42,299 nucleotides of DNA from Chloroflexota bacterium (lineage in GTDB: Bacteria > Chloroflexota > Anaerolineae > UBA1429), in assembly GCA_012728955.1 (NCBI GenBank), contig JAAYED010000037.1, positions 1 to 42,299 of the forward strand, in the 5' to 3' direction. Below are positions 30,762 to 39,090 of the stretch, piece after piece. Made by a program: the position numbers and the translations under genes. Positions within the stretch are counted from its first letter, which is position 1. The number at the start of each line of letters is the position of its first letter. Under the pieces are notes generated by a model. It saw only the letters and a list, made by a program, of their open reading frames with translations, was not told where the DNA came from and did not search any database.

Positions 30762-32564
30762 ATGCTCTATCCACAACAGAACGCCCTGCGCAATGTGCTG
30801 GACCTCTCGGGCATCTGGCAGTTTCAGCCGGATCCCGAGGGACGGGGGCTGGCCGCCGGCTGGGCCCTGGAGCTGGAGGACCCGCGCCCCATGGCCGTGC
30901 CCGCCTCCTGGAACGAGCAATACGCTGACCTGTTCAACTACTTTGGCCTGGCCTGGTACCTGCGCCGCACCTGGGTGCCCGCAGGCTGGCGCGGCCAGCG
31001 TGTCTGGCTGCGGGTGGGCTCGGCCTGCTATCAGGCCACGGTTTATGTCAATGGCGTTCCGGTAGCCAGCCACACCGGAGGGCACCTGCCCTTTTGCTGC
31101 GACATCACCGAGCAGGTGCGCTGGGACGAGCCCAACACCATCGCCATCAGCGTCGAAAACGAGTTATTGCCCGACCGCGTGCCCGCCGGCGGCCACAGCG
31201 ATCTCGGCCTGGGGGGCTACCCGCCCACCACCTATGACTTTTTTCCTTATGCGGGGCTGCATCGTCCGGTGCTGCTCTATTCACAGCCCCCAGTGGCCAT
31301 CGAGGACATTGCCGTGTCCACCGAGCTGGAGGGCGGCGACGCGCTGCTGCGGGTGGTCGTGCGCGCCGGTGGAGGCACCACACTGGGCAGCGTCACCTTG
31401 AGCGGCCACGGGGAGCCGATCGGCGCCGGACTGTCCTTTCAGGACGGGGGCGCCACCGTCCAGCTGAGGGTGCCCGAGGCGCGGCTCTGGTGCCCCGCCG
31501 ATCCCTGGCTCTATGAGCTCACTGTCCACACCGCCACCGACAGTTACACCCTGCCGGTGGGCCTGCGCACGGTCAAGGTCACAGAGAGTGCCCTGCTGCT
31601 CAACGGGCAGCCGGTGCGGCTGGATGGCCTCGGCCGGCACGAGGACTTTTATGTCAGCGGCAAAGGCCTCAACCTGCCTCTGCTGGTCAAGGATTACCAG
31701 CTCATGCGCTGGCTGGGGGCCGGCAGCTATCGCACCAGCCACTATCCCTATTCAGAAGAGGAGATGCAGCTGGCGGACCGCATGGGCATGTTGATCATCG
31801 ACGAGGCCCCGGCCGTGTCGCTTCAGTTTCACGACGAGGCGCTGCTGCCCGGGCTGCTGCGCCAGTGCCTGGCCGGGCTGGACGAGTTGATCGCGCGGGA
31901 CAAGAACCACCCCTCGGTGGTGATGTGGAGCGTGGCCAACGAGCCGCTGCCCGCCAGCCTGCGGGCCCGCCGGGGCGCCCCTTTGGCGGATGCCGAGGCA
32001 GCGGACGAGCACGGGCGCGTCTTTTTGACCACGCTGCTGCGCCGGGCCCGCGCGCTGGATCCCACCCGCCCCGTCACGCTGGTGGCCGTGATGGGCGCTC
32101 CCGACTCGTGGCAGGCCGAGGCGGACGTGATCTGCCTCAACCGCTACTGGGGCTGGTACGTAGATTCCGGCCAGCTGGCGCCGGCGCTGGCGCATCTGGG
32201 CGAGGAGCTGGACGCCAAGTGGGCCCACTTTCATCGGCCGCTGATGGTCACCGAGTTTGGCGCCGACACGCTGGCCGGGCTGCACGGCGAGCCGCCGGTG
32301 ATGTGGACCGAAGAGTATCAGGCCGAGCTGGTGCGCGGCTATCTTGCCGTGGCCGCCAGCCGGCCCTTTGTCATCGGCATGCAGGTCTGGAACTATGCCG
32401 ATTTCGCGGCCGTGCAGGGCATCAACCGGGTGGGCGGCATGAACTTGAAGGGGGTGTTCACCCGCGCCCGCCAGCCCAAGCTCGTGGCTCATGTGCTGCG
32501 CGAGCTGTGGGCCCGCAGGGAAACCGCCTCCGGAACGAGCGGTGTGGATCAACTACCAGAATAG
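30762..32564 (+). CDS. uidA: beta-glucuronidase, GH2 (600 aa)
   Basis: This enzyme releases D-glucuronate from beta-glucuronides. The order is a jelly-roll domain (N-terminus MLYPQQNALRNVLDLSGIWQ, then ASWNEQYADL), an immunoglobulin-like middle domain, and a TIM barrel. The acid/base Glu394 lies in WSVANEP and the nucleophile Glu498 in MVTEFGADT. Asn561 and Lys563 form the NxK motif (GMNLKGVFTR) that binds the glucuronate carboxylate, which separates true glucuronidases from beta-galactosidases. Length is standard. No signal peptide is seen. The ATG has a GGGGGGA stretch 5 nt upstream. It is the first gene of a four-gene hexuronate operon. Confidence 0.93.
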   Translation: MLYPQQNALRNVLDLSGIWQFQPDPEGRGLAAGWALELEDPRPMAVPASWNEQYADLFNYFGLAWYLRRTWVPAGWRGQRVWLRVGSACYQATVYVNGVPVASHTGGHLPFCCDITEQVRWDEPNTIAISVENELLPDRVPAGGHSDLGLGGYPPTTYDFFPYAGLHRPVLLYSQPPVAIEDIAVSTELEGGDALLRVVVRAGGGTTLGSVTLSGHGEPIGAGLSFQDGGATVQLRVPEARLWCPADPWLYELTVHTATDSYTLPVGLRTVKVTESALLLNGQPVRLDGLGRHEDFYVSGKGLNLPLLVKDYQLMRWLGAGSYRTSHYPYSEEEMQLADRMGMLIIDEAPAVSLQFHDEALLPGLLRQCLAGLDELIARDKNHPSVVMWSVANEPLPASLRARRGAPLADAEAADEHGRVFLTTLLRRARALDPTRPVTLVAVMGAPDSWQAEADVICLNRYWGWYVDSGQLAPALAHLGEELDAKWAHFHRPLMVTEFGADTLAGLHGEPPVMWTEEYQAELVRGYLAVAASRPFVIGMQVWNYADFAAVQGINRVGGMNLKGVFTRARQPKLVAHVLRELWARRETASGTSGVDQLPE

Positions 32565-32574
32565 AGGAGCAGGC

Positions 32575-33399
32575 ATGGACAGGCAGATTCGGGGCTGGTA
32601 CGACTTTACGGGCAAGGTCTTTGTGGTTACCGGGGGCTCGGGCGCCCTGGGCTCGGAGCTGGTGCGCGCCCTGGTGGGCTGCGGTGCCGATGTGGCCGTG
32701 CTGGGCCGCAGCACCCAGCGGGCGCAGCCGCTGCTGGACGAGCTGGGCAGCGACCACCTGGCGGCCATCGCCGCCGACGTGCTGGACCGCGAGAGCCTCG
32801 AGGCGGCGGCCGCGGCGGTTCAGGAGCGCTTTGGGCCCCTGTACGGGCTGGTCAACGCCGCCGGCGGCAACCACCCACGGGCCACCAGCACCCCCGATCT
32901 CAGCTTTTTCGACCTTCCGGAGGATGCCCTGCGTCACGTGCTGGACCTGAACCTGCTGGGCACCCTGCTGCCCTGCCAGATCCTGGGCAAGGGCATGGCC
33001 GAGCGCGGCGAGGGCGTCATCGTCAACTTTTCCTCCATGAACTATTACCGGCCCCTCACCCGCGTGGTGGCCTACTCGGTGGCCAAGGCGGGGGTCAGCA
33101 ACCTCACTCAGTGGCTGGCGGTGCACATGGCCAAGAACTATGGCCCCGCCATCCGGGTCAATGCCATCGCCCCGGGCTTTTTCCTCGGCGAGCAGAACCG
33201 CTACCTGCTCACGGAGGAGGGCACCGGCGCCCTCACCGCCCGCGGCCAGACCATCATCGACCACACCCCCATGGGCCGCTTTGGCGAGCCCTCGGACCTG
33301 ACGGGCACCCTGCTCTGGCTGCTCTCCCCCGCCTCGGCCTTTGTTACCGGCATCACCGTGCCGGTGGACGGCGGGTTCAGCTCATTTGGAGGTGTCTAG
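32575..33399 (+). CDS. uxuB: SDR-family D-fructuronate reductase / D-mannonate oxidoreductase (274 aa)
   Basis: A classical short-chain dehydrogenase: Rossmann loop VVTGGSGALGSEL, NAAGG, catalytic Ser in NFSSMNYYRP, YSVAKAG (Tyr-Lys), then IAPGFFLGEQNRYLL and GITVPVDGGFSSFGGV at the C-terminus. The extended GEQNR region and the ending match the SDR-type UxuB/YjmF enzymes, which reduce D-fructuronate to D-mannonate with NADH. It replaces the unrelated long-chain UxuB of E. coli. GAGGAG lies 5 nt before the ATG at 32575, 10 bp after the uidA stop. The context (glucuronidase before, KDG kinase after) supports the assignment. Confidence 0.85.
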   Translation: MDRQIRGWYDFTGKVFVVTGGSGALGSELVRALVGCGADVAVLGRSTQRAQPLLDELGSDHLAAIAADVLDRESLEAAAAAVQERFGPLYGLVNAAGGNHPRATSTPDLSFFDLPEDALRHVLDLNLLGTLLPCQILGKGMAERGEGVIVNFSSMNYYRPLTRVVAYSVAKAGVSNLTQWLAVHMAKNYGPAIRVNAIAPGFFLGEQNRYLLTEEGTGALTARGQTIIDHTPMGRFGEPSDLTGTLLWLLSPASAFVTGITVPVDGGFSSFGGV

Positions 33400-34671
33400 A
33401 TGACCGAGTGTGAGGCCGTCATCGGCATCGGGCAGGCCGATGCCCTGCTCTCGCAGGAGCAGATCGAGACCATCATGCAGGAGGGACTGGGGCGTCTTGC
33501 CGTGGACGGGCGCCGCGTGCTGATCATCATCCCCGACGGCACCCGCACCATGCCCGTCAAGCGCTTCTACGACCTCTTTCGCTCCCTGCTGGCGCCCCGC
33601 GTCGAGACCATGGACTATCTCGTGGCGCTGGGGACCCATCGCCCCATGGATGACGCCGCCCTCTCTGAGCTGATCGGCTATCCGGTGCGCGACGGCCGCT
33701 GCCATGAGAGCCGCATCCTCAACCACCACTGGGACGATCCCGACAGTCTGGTGCAGCTGGGCACCATCCCCGCCGCCGACATGGAGACCCTCACCCGGGG
33801 GCTGCTGGTGCGCGACGTGCCGGTGCGCCTCAACCGCCTGATTCTGGATTATGACCAGATCATCATCTGCGGGCCAGTGTTCCCCCACGAGGTGGTGGGC
33901 TTTTCGGGCGGCACCAAGTACCTCTTTCCCGGGATCGCCGGCGCCGAGATCATCAACTTTACCCACTGGCTGGGCGCCGTGATGACCAACTATGCCATCA
34001 TCGGCTCGGGCTATACGCCGGTGCGCGCCGTCATCGACCGTGCCGCCTCACTGGTGCCCACGCCGCTGGCCAGCTGTTGCCTGGTCACCACCTCTGCCGG
34101 CGTGCACGGCCTGTACTTTGGCCGCCCCGAGCTGGCCTGGGAGGCCGCCTCGGAGCTCTCCTCGCAGGTACACATCGTCTGGCTGGATGAGCCGGTGCAG
34201 CGGGTGCTTTCGGTAATGCCCACCCTGTACGATGACCTGTGGACCGCCGCCAAGGGCATGTACAAGCTCGAGCCCGCCGTGGCCGATGGCGGCGAGGTGG
34301 TGATTTATGCCCCGCACATCACCGAGGTGAGCTATACCCATGGCCGCCTGCTGGACGAGATCGGTTATCATTGCCGCGACTATTTCCTCAAACAGTGGGA
34401 TCGCTTCAAGGACTATCCGGGGGGCGTGCTGGCCCACTCTACCCACTGCAAGGGCCTCGGCGAGTACGATCCGGTCACCGGCGTCGAGACCCCCCGGGTG
34501 ACGGTGACGCTGGCCACCGGCATCCCCCGTGAGCGCTGCGAGCGCATCAACCTGGGGTATCTGGATCCCGCCACTATCGACATCCCCGCGTGGCAGGCCC
34601 GCGCCCAGGAGGGCGTGCTGGTGGTGCCCCGCGCTGGCGAAATGCTGTATCGAATCAGGAGGCAAGCATGA
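33400..34671 (+). CDS. LarA-type nickel-pincer racemase/epimerase homologue (423 aa)
   Basis: The protein is a member of the LarA (DUF2088) family, whose lactate racemase uses a nickel-pincer nucleotide cofactor. All known functional residues are visible: His80 in ALGTHRP, His163 in FPHEVVGFSGG, Lys173 (cofactor attachment) in GTKYLFPG, and His189 (nickel ligand) in NFTHWLG. The PDGTRT element also fits. The ATG starts directly after the uxuB stop (TAGATG) and the end overlaps the kinase gene by four bases, so it belongs firmly to the hexuronate operon. This suggests epimerisation at C2 of a sugar acid rather than lactate racemisation. Cofactor genes larB, larC and larE are not in the window. 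Confidence 0.85.
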   Translation: MTECEAVIGIGQADALLSQEQIETIMQEGLGRLAVDGRRVLIIIPDGTRTMPVKRFYDLFRSLLAPRVETMDYLVALGTHRPMDDAALSELIGYPVRDGRCHESRILNHHWDDPDSLVQLGTIPAADMETLTRGLLVRDVPVRLNRLILDYDQIIICGPVFPHEVVGFSGGTKYLFPGIAGAEIINFTHWLGAVMTNYAIIGSGYTPVRAVIDRAASLVPTPLASCCLVTTSAGVHGLYFGRPELAWEAASELSSQVHIVWLDEPVQRVLSVMPTLYDDLWTAAKGMYKLEPAVADGGEVVIYAPHITEVSYTHGRLLDEIGYHCRDYFLKQWDRFKDYPGGVLAHSTHCKGLGEYDPVTGVETPRVTVTLATGIPRERCERINLGYLDPATIDIPAWQARAQEGVLVVPRAGEMLYRIRRQA

Positions 34672-35750
34672 AGTACGGACTGAATCTCAAGGCCGAGGGC
34701 GCACTGGACCTGCTCTCGGTGGGCGCCCTGGTGCACCGGCTCGATCCGGGGGTGATCCCCTTTCGCAAGGCCAACCAGTGCATCATCCACGTCAGCGGGG
34801 GCGAGTTCAACGTGGCCGCCAACCTGGCCGATTGCTTTGGGCTCAAGACGGGGGTGGCCACCGCCATGGTAGATTACCCCATCGGCGACCTGATCGCCGA
34901 GCGCGTGCGGGCCATGGGCGTCAAGCCCTTTTACAAGCATTTCGCCCACAACGGCGTCACGGGGCCCAACATGGCCACCGTGTTCAGCGACCGGGGTCAG
35001 GGCGTGCGCGCCCCCGTGGTGTTCTACAACCGTTCGGATGAGGCGGCCGCGCGCCTCAAGGCCGGCGATTTCGACTGGGACGCCATTCTCGCGGGGGGCG
35101 TGCGCTGGTTCCACAGCGGCGGCATTTTTGCAGCCCTGTCGCGCACCACCAGCGACGTGATCATCGAGGGCATGCAGGCCGCCAAGGCCCAGGGCGCGGT
35201 GATCTCCTTTGACCTCAACTATCGCGCCAAGCTGTGGAGCCTGTGGGGCGGCGCCGAGGCCGGCGTGGACATTGTGCGGCGCATCGTGCAGAACGTGGAC
35301 GTGCTGGTGGGCAACGAGGAGGACCTGCAGATGGGCCTGGGCATCCCCGGCCCCGAGGTGCAGGCCACCTCCAAGCTGGACCCGCAGGCCTTTGTGGGCA
35401 TGATAGACCGGGTGACGGACATGTTCCCCAACGTCAAGATCGTGGCCACCACCCTGCGCGAGGTGCACTCGACCAACCGGCATTCCTGGAGTGCCGTGGC
35501 CTGGATCAACGGCCAGACCTTTCAGGCGCCCACCATGGAGCTGGACGTTTACGACCGGGTGGGCGGCGGCGATGGCTTTGCCTCGGGCCTGTTCTATGGC
35601 CTGATGACCGGCGAGCCGGAGCAGACCGCGGTGAATCTCGGCTGGGCCCATGGCGCGCTGATCACCACCTACCCCGGCGACACCACCATGGCCACGCTGG
35701 AACAGGTGCGCGCCCTGAGCAAGGGCGGCTCGGCCCGCATCCAGCGCTGA
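34668..35750 (+). CDS. kdgK: 2-keto-3-deoxygluconate kinase, PfkB family (360 aa)
   Basis: A ribokinase/PfkB-type sugar kinase expected to phosphorylate KDG to KDPG, the step before cleavage to pyruvate and glyceraldehyde 3-phosphate. Visible are the glycine pair region HVSGGEFNVAANLADCFGLK, the SFDLNYRAKLW motif characteristic of KDG kinases, DVLVGNEEDL, and the ATP/anion-hole motif VGGGDGFASGLFYGL with the catalytic aspartate. At 360 residues it is somewhat longer than many KdgK proteins (about 310-340). AGGAGG lies 6 nt before the ATG, which overlaps the previous stop (ATGA). It is the last gene of the operon. Confidence 0.9.
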   Translation: MKYGLNLKAEGALDLLSVGALVHRLDPGVIPFRKANQCIIHVSGGEFNVAANLADCFGLKTGVATAMVDYPIGDLIAERVRAMGVKPFYKHFAHNGVTGPNMATVFSDRGQGVRAPVVFYNRSDEAAARLKAGDFDWDAILAGGVRWFHSGGIFAALSRTTSDVIIEGMQAAKAQGAVISFDLNYRAKLWSLWGGAEAGVDIVRRIVQNVDVLVGNEEDLQMGLGIPGPEVQATSKLDPQAFVGMIDRVTDMFPNVKIVATTLREVHSTNRHSWSAVAWINGQTFQAPTMELDVYDRVGGGDGFASGLFYGLMTGEPEQTAVNLGWAHGALITTYPGDTTMATLEQVRALSKGGSARIQR

Positions 35751-35765
35751 TCCGTGACAAGAGAC

Positions 35766-35803
35766 CACACCGCCGCTGGCGCAGCGTGGCCAGCGGCGGT
35801 GTG
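35766..35803. terminator. terminator of the hexuronate operon
   Basis: A perfect 15-bp stem (cacaccgccgctggc / gccagcggcggtgtg) with an 8-nt loop lies between the convergent stops at 35750 and 35834. It has no clear T-tract on either strand but is very stable and probably ends transcription from both sides. Confidence 0.65.
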
Positions 35804-35833
35804 CTCGTCCTGAACGGCGAAAGGGCCTCGACG

Positions 35834-36196
35834 TCAGCCGGTGGCCCGCCGCACAATGGCGGCCAGCCGCTGCTCAGTGGCCTCGTCCAGCGTGCTCAGG
35901 AACCAGGCGGCGGGCATCAGCTGGTCCGTGGCGTCGGGTTCCACGGCGTGGAAAGCCTTTTCCGAAAGGCCCAGCGTCATATAGGGCTCGATCACGCGAA
36001 AGTAGCACAGCACCGGCCCATCCAGGGCATAGCCCGGCATGCCGTACCACAGGCGCGGTTTGAGGGCCGGGTTGGCCGCCAGCACCAGCCGGTGCAGCCG
36101 TGCCCCCATCTCGGCCCAGCCCCCCTCCCAGCTGGCGATTTTGTCCACCACCGCCTTCAGGTCGGCGGCCTCTCTGTCAGCCTTTTTGTCGGTCAT
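35834..36196 (-). CDS. DUF1801 (YdhG-like) protein (120 aa)
   Basis: The sequence fits the DUF1801 fold: a helical start (AADLKAVVDKIASWEGGWAE), then PALKPRLWYGMPGYALDGPV and LCYFRVIEPYMTLGLSEKAF, where the W-x-GMPGY and F-x3-KxH-like regions are family hallmarks, and a C-terminal helix (ATEQRLAAIVRRA). Members have been linked to iron handling, without firm evidence. The ATG at 36196 follows GGGGGG and AGGACAG. A longer frame upstream has no conserved sequence. It lies downstream of the sulfatase with an 88-bp gap on the same strand. Confidence 0.75.
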   Translation of the reverse strand: MTDKKADREAADLKAVVDKIASWEGGWAEMGARLHRLVLAANPALKPRLWYGMPGYALDGPVLCYFRVIEPYMTLGLSEKAFHAVEPDATDQLMPAAWFLSTLDEATEQRLAAIVRRATG

Positions 36197-36257
36197 CTGT
36201 CCTGCCCCCCTGTTGTTGATGCCTGCGACTCTATCAGGCGCCACACGCCCAACGCCC

Positions 36258-36284
36258 GTGCACCGGCGCGGCGGGCGGGTGCAC
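36258..36284 (-). terminator. hairpin after the sulfatase gene
   Basis: Arms gtgcacc and ggtgcac flank a GC-rich 13-nt loop immediately past the sulfatase stop. There is no T-tract, so this is a tentative terminator. Confidence 0.4.
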
Positions 36285-37691
36285 TCACTCACGCCAATCC
36301 GGGTTGGGCTGCGGGATGCGCGCCTCGATCTCTTGCCGCCAGCGCACCAGCAGGCGATGCAGCGCCGCGGTGCGCTCCGGCTGCTCCGCAGCCAGGTTGC
36401 GCGCCTCACTCACATCCTCCCGCAGATTGTACAGCTCCAGCCTGCCGTCCTCAAAGAACTCGATCAGCTTATAGTCGCCCTGGCGCAGCGAACAGCCGGG
36501 CGTGCCCCCCTGGTTGCCATAGTGGGGATAGTGCCAGTAGATCGCCTCGCGCTCCAGCGTGGTGTTGGGCTCGCGCAGCAGCGGCGCCAGAGACACGCCA
36601 TCCACGTGCTGCGCGGGCAGCAGGGGCAGCCCCGCCAGCTCCAGCAGCGTGGGGTACCAATCGGTGCTGGTGGTAACCGCGTCGCACAGCGCCCCGGCGG
36701 GCAGGCCGGGCCCGGCCACAAACTGCGGCTCGCGGGTGCCTCCCTCGTACATCCAGCCCTTGCCCTCCGCCAGAGGCGCGTTGCAGGTGGGCGAGCCCTC
36801 TGCCGTCGCCAGCCCGCCGTTGTCCGAGAGGAACACCACGATCGTGTTCTCCAGCAGCCCCTCCGCCTCCAGCGTCGCCATCAGGCGGCCCACATTCTCA
36901 TCCAGATGATCGATCATGGCGGCGTACACCGGGTCCGACTGCAGGATGCGCCGCTGGATGTGCAGCTGCCGCTTGTGCTCGGTGGGAAAGGGCCCGCCAT
37001 CCACAAAGGGGTCCCGCTGATCCAGGCGCAGCCGATGCGCCTTGTCACGATAATAGGCTACCCTTTCCTCTTTGGCCTGGATGGGGGTGTGCACCGTGTA
37101 ATACCAGAGATTGAGGAAAAAGGGTCGCTCGTCGCGCCCCTGGATCAGCCCGATGGCGCGATCGGTGAGGTAATCGGTGAGGTAGGTGCCCTCGGGCACG
37201 TCGGCATCGCGCAGGGCGGGGATGCCCCAGGGGCTGAAGTAACCCTCCCGCCCCGGGGAGCCCCACTCGCAGCCCCCCACATTCACCTCAAAGCCGTGGT
37301 CGGTGGGCACATGGCCCGGGCCGCCCAGGTGCCACTTGCCCACGTGCCAGGTGGCATAGCCGCCCGCCTGCAGCGCATCGGCCAGGGTGTGCTCCCCTTC
37401 GGAGAGCTGCTTGACATAGGGCACATCCACCAGCCGCCCCCGGGCGGGATGGGTGGAGCCTCCCCAGTCGATCCAATCGGTGACCCCCAGTCGGGCGGGA
37501 TACTTGCCGGTGAGGATGCTGGCCCGCGTGGGCGAACACACCGGGCAGGCGGCATAGGCGTTGGTAAAACGCACGCCCCGCGCGGCCAGGGCATCGATGT
37601 GGGGCGTCTCGTAAAAGCTGCTGCCATAGCAGCCCAGATCTCGCCAGCCCATATCGTCGATGAGGATAAAGACAATGTTTGGTCGTACCAT
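36285..37691 (-). CDS. type I (formylglycine) sulfatase (468 aa)
   Basis: A sulfatase that hydrolyses sulfate esters, probably on sugars given its neighbours. The calcium-binding N-terminus (VFILIDDMGWRDLG) has Asp12-Asp13; the modification motif is Cys52-Ser-Pro-Thr-Arg56 (VCSPTRASILTGKYP), where the cysteine becomes formylglycine; HVGKWHLG holds Lys119 and His121, and FLSDNGG the second metal-ligand pair. No signal peptide is seen: it begins MVRPNIVFIL, so it acts in the cytoplasm or uses an atypical route. The ATG has GGAGG 6 nt upstream and a TATAAT at 37718-37723 (minus strand) may be its -10 box. The maturation enzyme is not in the window. Confidence 0.92.
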   Translation of the reverse strand: MVRPNIVFILIDDMGWRDLGCYGSSFYETPHIDALAARGVRFTNAYAACPVCSPTRASILTGKYPARLGVTDWIDWGGSTHPARGRLVDVPYVKQLSEGEHTLADALQAGGYATWHVGKWHLGGPGHVPTDHGFEVNVGGCEWGSPGREGYFSPWGIPALRDADVPEGTYLTDYLTDRAIGLIQGRDERPFFLNLWYYTVHTPIQAKEERVAYYRDKAHRLRLDQRDPFVDGGPFPTEHKRQLHIQRRILQSDPVYAAMIDHLDENVGRLMATLEAEGLLENTIVVFLSDNGGLATAEGSPTCNAPLAEGKGWMYEGGTREPQFVAGPGLPAGALCDAVTTSTDWYPTLLELAGLPLLPAQHVDGVSLAPLLREPNTTLEREAIYWHYPHYGNQGGTPGCSLRQGDYKLIEFFEDGRLELYNLREDVSEARNLAAEQPERTAALHRLLVRWRQEIEARIPQPNPDWRE

Positions 37692-37775
37692 CGTGGCCCT
37701 CCCCCCGTGCTTATCGCATTATAGACGGCGCCTCAGGCGCGCGCCATCCGTACCGGCAGAGACGGCCATTTGCAC

Positions 37776-37804
37776 TGGACATTGTTGCCCAGTGGGGTTA
37801 CCAT
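37776..37804 (+). promoter_or_regulatory. promoter for the fumarylacetoacetase-family gene
   Basis: TGGACA (37776-37781) and TACCAT (37799-37804) are 17 bp apart, about 35 bp before the ATG at 37846. A small inverted repeat (cactgg/ccagtg) overlaps the -35 box. Confidence 0.5.
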
Positions 37805-37845
37805 GCGGCCTGTTGCGCATTACGCACGGGACTACAGGAGGCTCC

Positions 37846-38754
37846 ATGCTGCCAGATCGCTCCCTCTGCCGTTTTCGCCTTGGCGACCAGCCCGCTCACC
37901 TGGGGTACATACGCCAGGGACAGCTGGTGGACCTTACCGCCAGTGGAGACCCGCAGTACGCCAGCCTGGGCGACTGGCTGCTGGCTGCCAGCGGTCGCGC
38001 CGCAGCCGCCAGCGCCGCCCTGGAGGGCGCAGCCGCCGCGTGCCAGCCTCTGGGCGCCGTGGAGGCCCTGCTGGAACAGGGCTTGACCCTGCTGGCCCCC
38101 ATCGACCGGCAGGAGGTGTGGGCCTGTGGCGTAACCTATGAGATGTCGCGCTCGGCGCGCATGCGCGAGTCGCGCGAGCCCACCATTTATGAAAAGGTGT
38201 ATGACGCCGAGCGGCCCGAGATCTTTTTCAAGGCCACCCCGCAGCGGGTGGTGGGCCCCGGCGAAGCCGTGGGCATCCGCGCTGACTCGACCTGGGACGT
38301 GCCCGAAGCCGAGCTGACCCTGCTGGTGACCCCCGCCCTCGAGATCGTGGGCTATACGGTGGGCAACGACATGAGCTCGCGCTCCATCGAGGGTGAGAAC
38401 CCGCTCTATCTGCCCCAGGCCAAGGTGTACGACCGCTGCTGCGCCCTGGGCCCGGTGGTAGTGCTGGCCGAGGCGGTGGATCCGCTGAACCTGCCCATCA
38501 CCTGCCGCATCGAGCGCGAGGGGGCCACCGTGTTCAGCGGCGAGACGCACACCCGCCTGATCCACCGCCCCCTGGCGGAGCTGATCCACTATCTGGGGCG
38601 CTGCAACACCTTTGCGGCGGGAGTGCTGGTGATGACGGGCACCGGCGTGGTGCCGCCCGACACCTTTACCCTGCGCGAGGGCGATACCATCAGCCTGACC
38701 ATCGGCCAGCTGGGCACCCTCACCAACCCGGTGACGGTGCTGCCGATCGGCTGA
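37846..38754 (+). CDS. fumarylacetoacetase-family hydrolase/dehydratase, possible 2-keto-3-deoxy-sugar-acid dehydratase (302 aa)
   Basis: An FAH-fold enzyme. The metal triad is visible: Glu154 and Glu156 in DVPEAELTL and Asp175 in VGNDMSSRS, with the same 19-residue gap as in archaeal 2-keto-3-deoxy-D-arabinonate dehydratase. The substrate loops WACGVTYEMSRSARM and FFKATPQRVVGPGE are also typical of that subgroup, rather than of fumarylacetoacetate hydrolase itself. The first 85 residues form the usual N-terminal lobe. The gene sits between the sulfatase and the sugar importer, so a role in pentonic or hexonic acid breakdown is plausible. AGGAGG lies 4 nt before the ATG. Confidence 0.82.
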   Translation: MLPDRSLCRFRLGDQPAHLGYIRQGQLVDLTASGDPQYASLGDWLLAASGRAAAASAALEGAAAACQPLGAVEALLEQGLTLLAPIDRQEVWACGVTYEMSRSARMRESREPTIYEKVYDAERPEIFFKATPQRVVGPGEAVGIRADSTWDVPEAELTLLVTPALEIVGYTVGNDMSSRSIEGENPLYLPQAKVYDRCCALGPVVVLAEAVDPLNLPITCRIEREGATVFSGETHTRLIHRPLAELIHYLGRCNTFAAGVLVMTGTGVVPPDTFTLREGDTISLTIGQLGTLTNPVTVLPIG

Positions 38755-38816
38755 ACGGGAGCCGCCCCGCCAAGCAGTACATGGCATCCGCCATTATGCC
38801 TATTGATTTGCGCACA

Positions 38817-38845
38817 TTGACAGTGGTGCTGCTGTGTGTTATCGT
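38817..38845 (+). promoter_or_regulatory. promoter of the sugar ABC importer operon
   Basis: TTGACA (38817-38822) and TATCGT (38840-38845) are 17 bp apart. The predicted start near 38852 would leave a long leader of about 240 nt before the binding-protein gene. Confidence 0.6.
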
Positions 38846-38851
38846 ACCAGT

Positions 38852-39090
38852 AGAGGATGGGTTGGGTACCTCCTCCAAGGGGAACAGGTCCGGCGCCGCT
38901 GACGCGGGCGCAACGGATGACCTGCCGACACTTGTCTCGGTAGGAAGCGGCTTCCCACCGGTGTAGATCCTGTGGTGCGAACCGCGGGGTAACCCAATAC
39001 GGACGGTTCGCGCGAAAGGAGGGCCTATTACCGCAGATTGGAATGTGATGACCCTGTTGTTGCATTTGCCAGGATATCAGGAGGAGTGAC
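38852..39090 (+). promoter_or_regulatory. long structured leader of the sugar importer operon
   Basis: No gene with supporting features is seen here. Two hairpins stand out: cctgccga/tcggtagg at 38921-38944 (one G-U pair) and gcgaaccg/cggttcgc at 38977-39011, which encloses a small gggtaaccc turn. A purine stretch gaaaggaggg follows at 39014-39023, then about 65 nt to the true ribosome binding site. I could not match it to a known riboswitch class. Confidence 0.4.

Noticed and set aside
29124-31085. 653-codon minus-strand open frame
   Set aside because: Antisense to the GH3 and beta-glucuronidase genes and across the intergenic region; no protein-like features.
38852-39020. Known riboswitch (cobalamin, TPP, glycine, fluoride, guanidine)
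   Set aside because: I looked for the conserved core sequences of these classes and did not find them; only generic hairpins are present.
39048-39089. 13-codon upstream frame ending just before the sugar-binding protein start
   Set aside because: The nearest purine-rich site is over 20 nt upstream and the peptide has no regulatory codon run; it could arise by chance.
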